A program made the position numbers and the translations under genes. This document shows positions 62,674 to 64,000 of a stretch of DNA of 64,000 nucleotides, piece by piece (position 1 is the stretch's first letter; the number at the start of each line of letters is the position of its first letter). The stretch comes from CBDBON01 sp965208395 (lineage in GTDB: Bacteria > Chloroflexota > Dehalococcoidia > Lucifugimonadales > CBDBON01): positions 682,001 to 746,000 of the forward strand of contig CBDBON010000002.1 in the NCBI GenBank assembly GCA_965208395.1, given 5' to 3'. The notes below the pieces were generated by a model. That model saw only the letters and a list, made by a program, of their open reading frames with translations. It was not told the DNA's origin and made no database searches.

Positions 62674-63300
62674 ATGCTCGCAACCCACACCATAGACCCC
62701 GACGACCTCTACACCATCTCTGCTGCCGGCTTCAGCGCCACCGCTGACGCCTTCGCCCGCGACGACCGCACCGAGGGCCTCTGGTTCGTCTCGATGGTCG
62801 GCTCCCAGACCGCGCTCAAGGCGATCTGGGCGTCCCTGCTCAAGCAGCCCCCCGACACCGCCCACATCATCAAAGGGGCGGACGGAATGGCGCTGAGCGG
62901 AGGCTTTCAGCGCTGCCAGGTGCCGTACGAGACCATCGGCACGTGGACGACCAAGATCGCCCGGCTTCGCGGCACCGGCGCCTGGCACGCCCTCGTCTAC
63001 ACCAAGACCGCAGAGTTCTCATACGAGAAGGACTCCTTCCTGCTGCTGGCGCAGTCGGAGGCGGAGACCCCGGCGCTCCACCACCGCTTCCTCGACCGGC
63101 GCAGCCCGCTGCCCCTGCACGGCTCCTGGGCCGACTGGCTCTGGCAGAGGGGCCTGAAAGAAGGCGAGATAGTCCCGCTGCAAAGCGTGGGCGTCTCCGC
63201 CTACAGGTGCTCCCCCAAGTCCGACAAGCTCCGCGAAGACCTCTCCTACGCCGTTGCGTCGGGCAGCCTCACCCTGCCGGAGGAGGGGAGCGATGGATAG
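62674..63300 (+). CDS. Unknown ICE protein before the group II intron
   Basis: A 208-residue protein I do not recognise. Mixed helix/strand (LWFVSMVGSQTALKAIWASLLKQ, then FSYEKDSFLLLAQSE). GAAAGGAGAATCGCC precedes the ATG. Its last codons, GGGAGCGATGGATAG, contain an overlapping ATG that may start the next gene; the group II intron follows at once. Confidence 0.65.
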   Translation: MLATHTIDPDDLYTISAAGFSATADAFARDDRTEGLWFVSMVGSQTALKAIWASLLKQPPDTAHIIKGADGMALSGGFQRCQVPYETIGTWTTKIARLRGTGAWHALVYTKTAEFSYEKDSFLLLAQSEAETPALHHRFLDRRSPLPLHGSWADWLWQRGLKEGEIVPLQSVGVSAYRCSPKSDKLREDLSYAVASGSLTLPEEGSDG

Positions 63301-63301
63301 G

Positions 63302-64000
63302 GTGCGCCGCGTCACGCGGCATAGGATACCCGACTCACTCGGGAGGGACTCGGAGGAAGTCCCTGGGTCAACCGACCTACCTTGAGGCGAAAGCCGAGGG
63401 GGAAAACAGCATGTCGGTAAAGCGGCTACGGCCCCAAAGCGTTGTAGGGCCGGTTCCGCAAGACCCGCGCGATATGGTGAAGGCTTGATTGCTTGAACCC
63501 CAGTCTCCAGTTGGTGAAAATCGCCACCCGCCGGTAGAACGCTTGTAACCCGGCGCCGCTCATTGCATGGATGTGTCCTGTCAATCCGTGCACCTCCGAT
63601 GAGCGGGCAATGACCCATGCGGTCAATTCAAGGAGACGAACGGGGCACCTACAGTCGCGCTAGAACGTCCTATGCTGACGGAACGCGGGATCGCCTAAGG
63701 GACGCGAGTCCTATGGTGACGGAGCCTCCGTAGTAGTCCGAGGACGGGAAAGCCGTCCACATGGCGAAGGGAGGCAGGTGTCAAACCGAAACTCAGAAAA
63801 GGAGGTGCGCGAGATGCGCAACGCCGAAACCATACTGGGAATCATTCGCGACAGAGGTACACGGGGACTGCCCGTGAACGACCTTTACCGCCAACTTTGG
63901 AACCCGAACCTGTACCTGACGGCCTACGGGCGTATCGCCAAGAACGACGGTGCGCTCACCCCAGGCGCAACACCGGAGACCGCAGACGGGATGAAGATGG
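63302..64000 (+). mobile_element. Group II intron (3' end outside window)
   Basis: The 5' end GTGCGCC is the group II splice-site consensus. About 510 bases of structured non-coding DNA follow, then a maturase/reverse transcriptase frame inside domain IV. The intron begins 2 bases after the stop of the previous gene and probably 10 bases after the ATG at 63293 of a following gene (ATGGATAGG). The 3' exon cannot be seen. Confidence 0.85.
63814..64000 (+). CDS. ltrA: Group II intron reverse transcriptase/maturase (partial)
   Basis: The first 62 residues of an intron-encoded reverse transcriptase: LYRQLWNPNLYLTAYGRIAKNDGALTPGATPETADGM is the RT-0 region of LtrA-type enzymes. AAAAGGAGG precedes the ATG. 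The polymerase, maturase and possible endonuclease domains lie beyond the window. Confidence 0.9.
   Translation, partial: MRNAETILGIIRDRGTRGLPVNDLYRQLWNPNLYLTAYGRIAKNDGALTPGATPETADGMKM

Larger units (their letters stand above)
33422..64000. mobile_element. Integrative conjugative element (ends uncertain)
   Basis: The content from the serine recombinases through the XRE/ImmA pair, type IV secretion operon, and primase/Rad52/SSB/RadC operon is that of one ICE or integrated conjugative plasmid. The left end is placed at the recombinase as a minimum; the right end lies outside the window. I could not identify attachment repeats. No canonical relaxase is visible; the replication-relaxation protein is the only candidate. 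Confidence 0.7.

Overview
The window looks like a piece of a GC-rich bacterial chromosome, most likely Chloroflexota, possibly Dehalococcoidia or the SAR202 group. The reasons are a 16S rRNA gene with no 23S/5S gene after it (the unlinked arrangement known from Dehalococcoides), several starts that appear leaderless with TATACT-type -10 boxes, and a threonine synthase/NIL/MoaD cluster. This placement is inference; the 16S gene would settle it.

Positions 1-16300 are ordinary housekeeping DNA. On the minus strand are RNase J (cut by the left edge) and a family 4 uracil-DNA glycosylase. On the plus strand are aroE, a fused aroK-aroB, a TSUP permease and tgt. Minus-strand thrC, a NIL protein and a MoaD-like sulfur carrier follow. 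Next come a Lon-N-domain protein behind an unusual phased repeat array, a PLP aminotransferase, alaX with a LURP-one gene, lhgO and a Fur-family regulator. The 16S rRNA gene sits inside a long processing stem and is followed by tRNA-Ala(UGC).

Positions 16300-33400 are accessory. They hold a large lipoprotein with two separate zinc-protease motifs, a frameshifted CAP-domain gene, and a four-gene operon that looks like a defence system (DUF262 protein, DUF3696-type ATPase, an unknown protein and a PD-(D/E)XK nuclease). A gene-poor graveyard (25.1-31.5 kb) follows, with relics of an earlier conjugative element, an IS1182-like relic and one complete IS21-family copy. A ribbon-helix-helix/PIN toxin-antitoxin pair and another PD-(D/E)XK protein close this part.

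Positions 33400-64000 look like one integrative conjugative element. It has two convergent large serine recombinases, an XRE/ImmA-type control pair facing an operon of small DNA-binding-like proteins, and a DUF3800 gene. A type IV secretion operon runs on the minus strand (signal-bearing protein, VirB6/TrbL, VirB2-like pilin, PrgI/VirB3 fusion, VirB4, VirD4 and a replication-relaxation protein). A DNA-processing operon runs on the plus strand (CHC2-Toprim primase, Rad52-like annealing protein, RecB/Cas4-like nuclease, SSB, RadC-like protein and several ICE/plasmid DUFs), with a family of similar GC-rich hairpins between the genes. The second, identical IS21 copy splits the replication-relaxation gene, and a group II intron (cut by the right edge) seems to interrupt a gene just after its start codon. 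Both insertions look recent and may have disabled the element.
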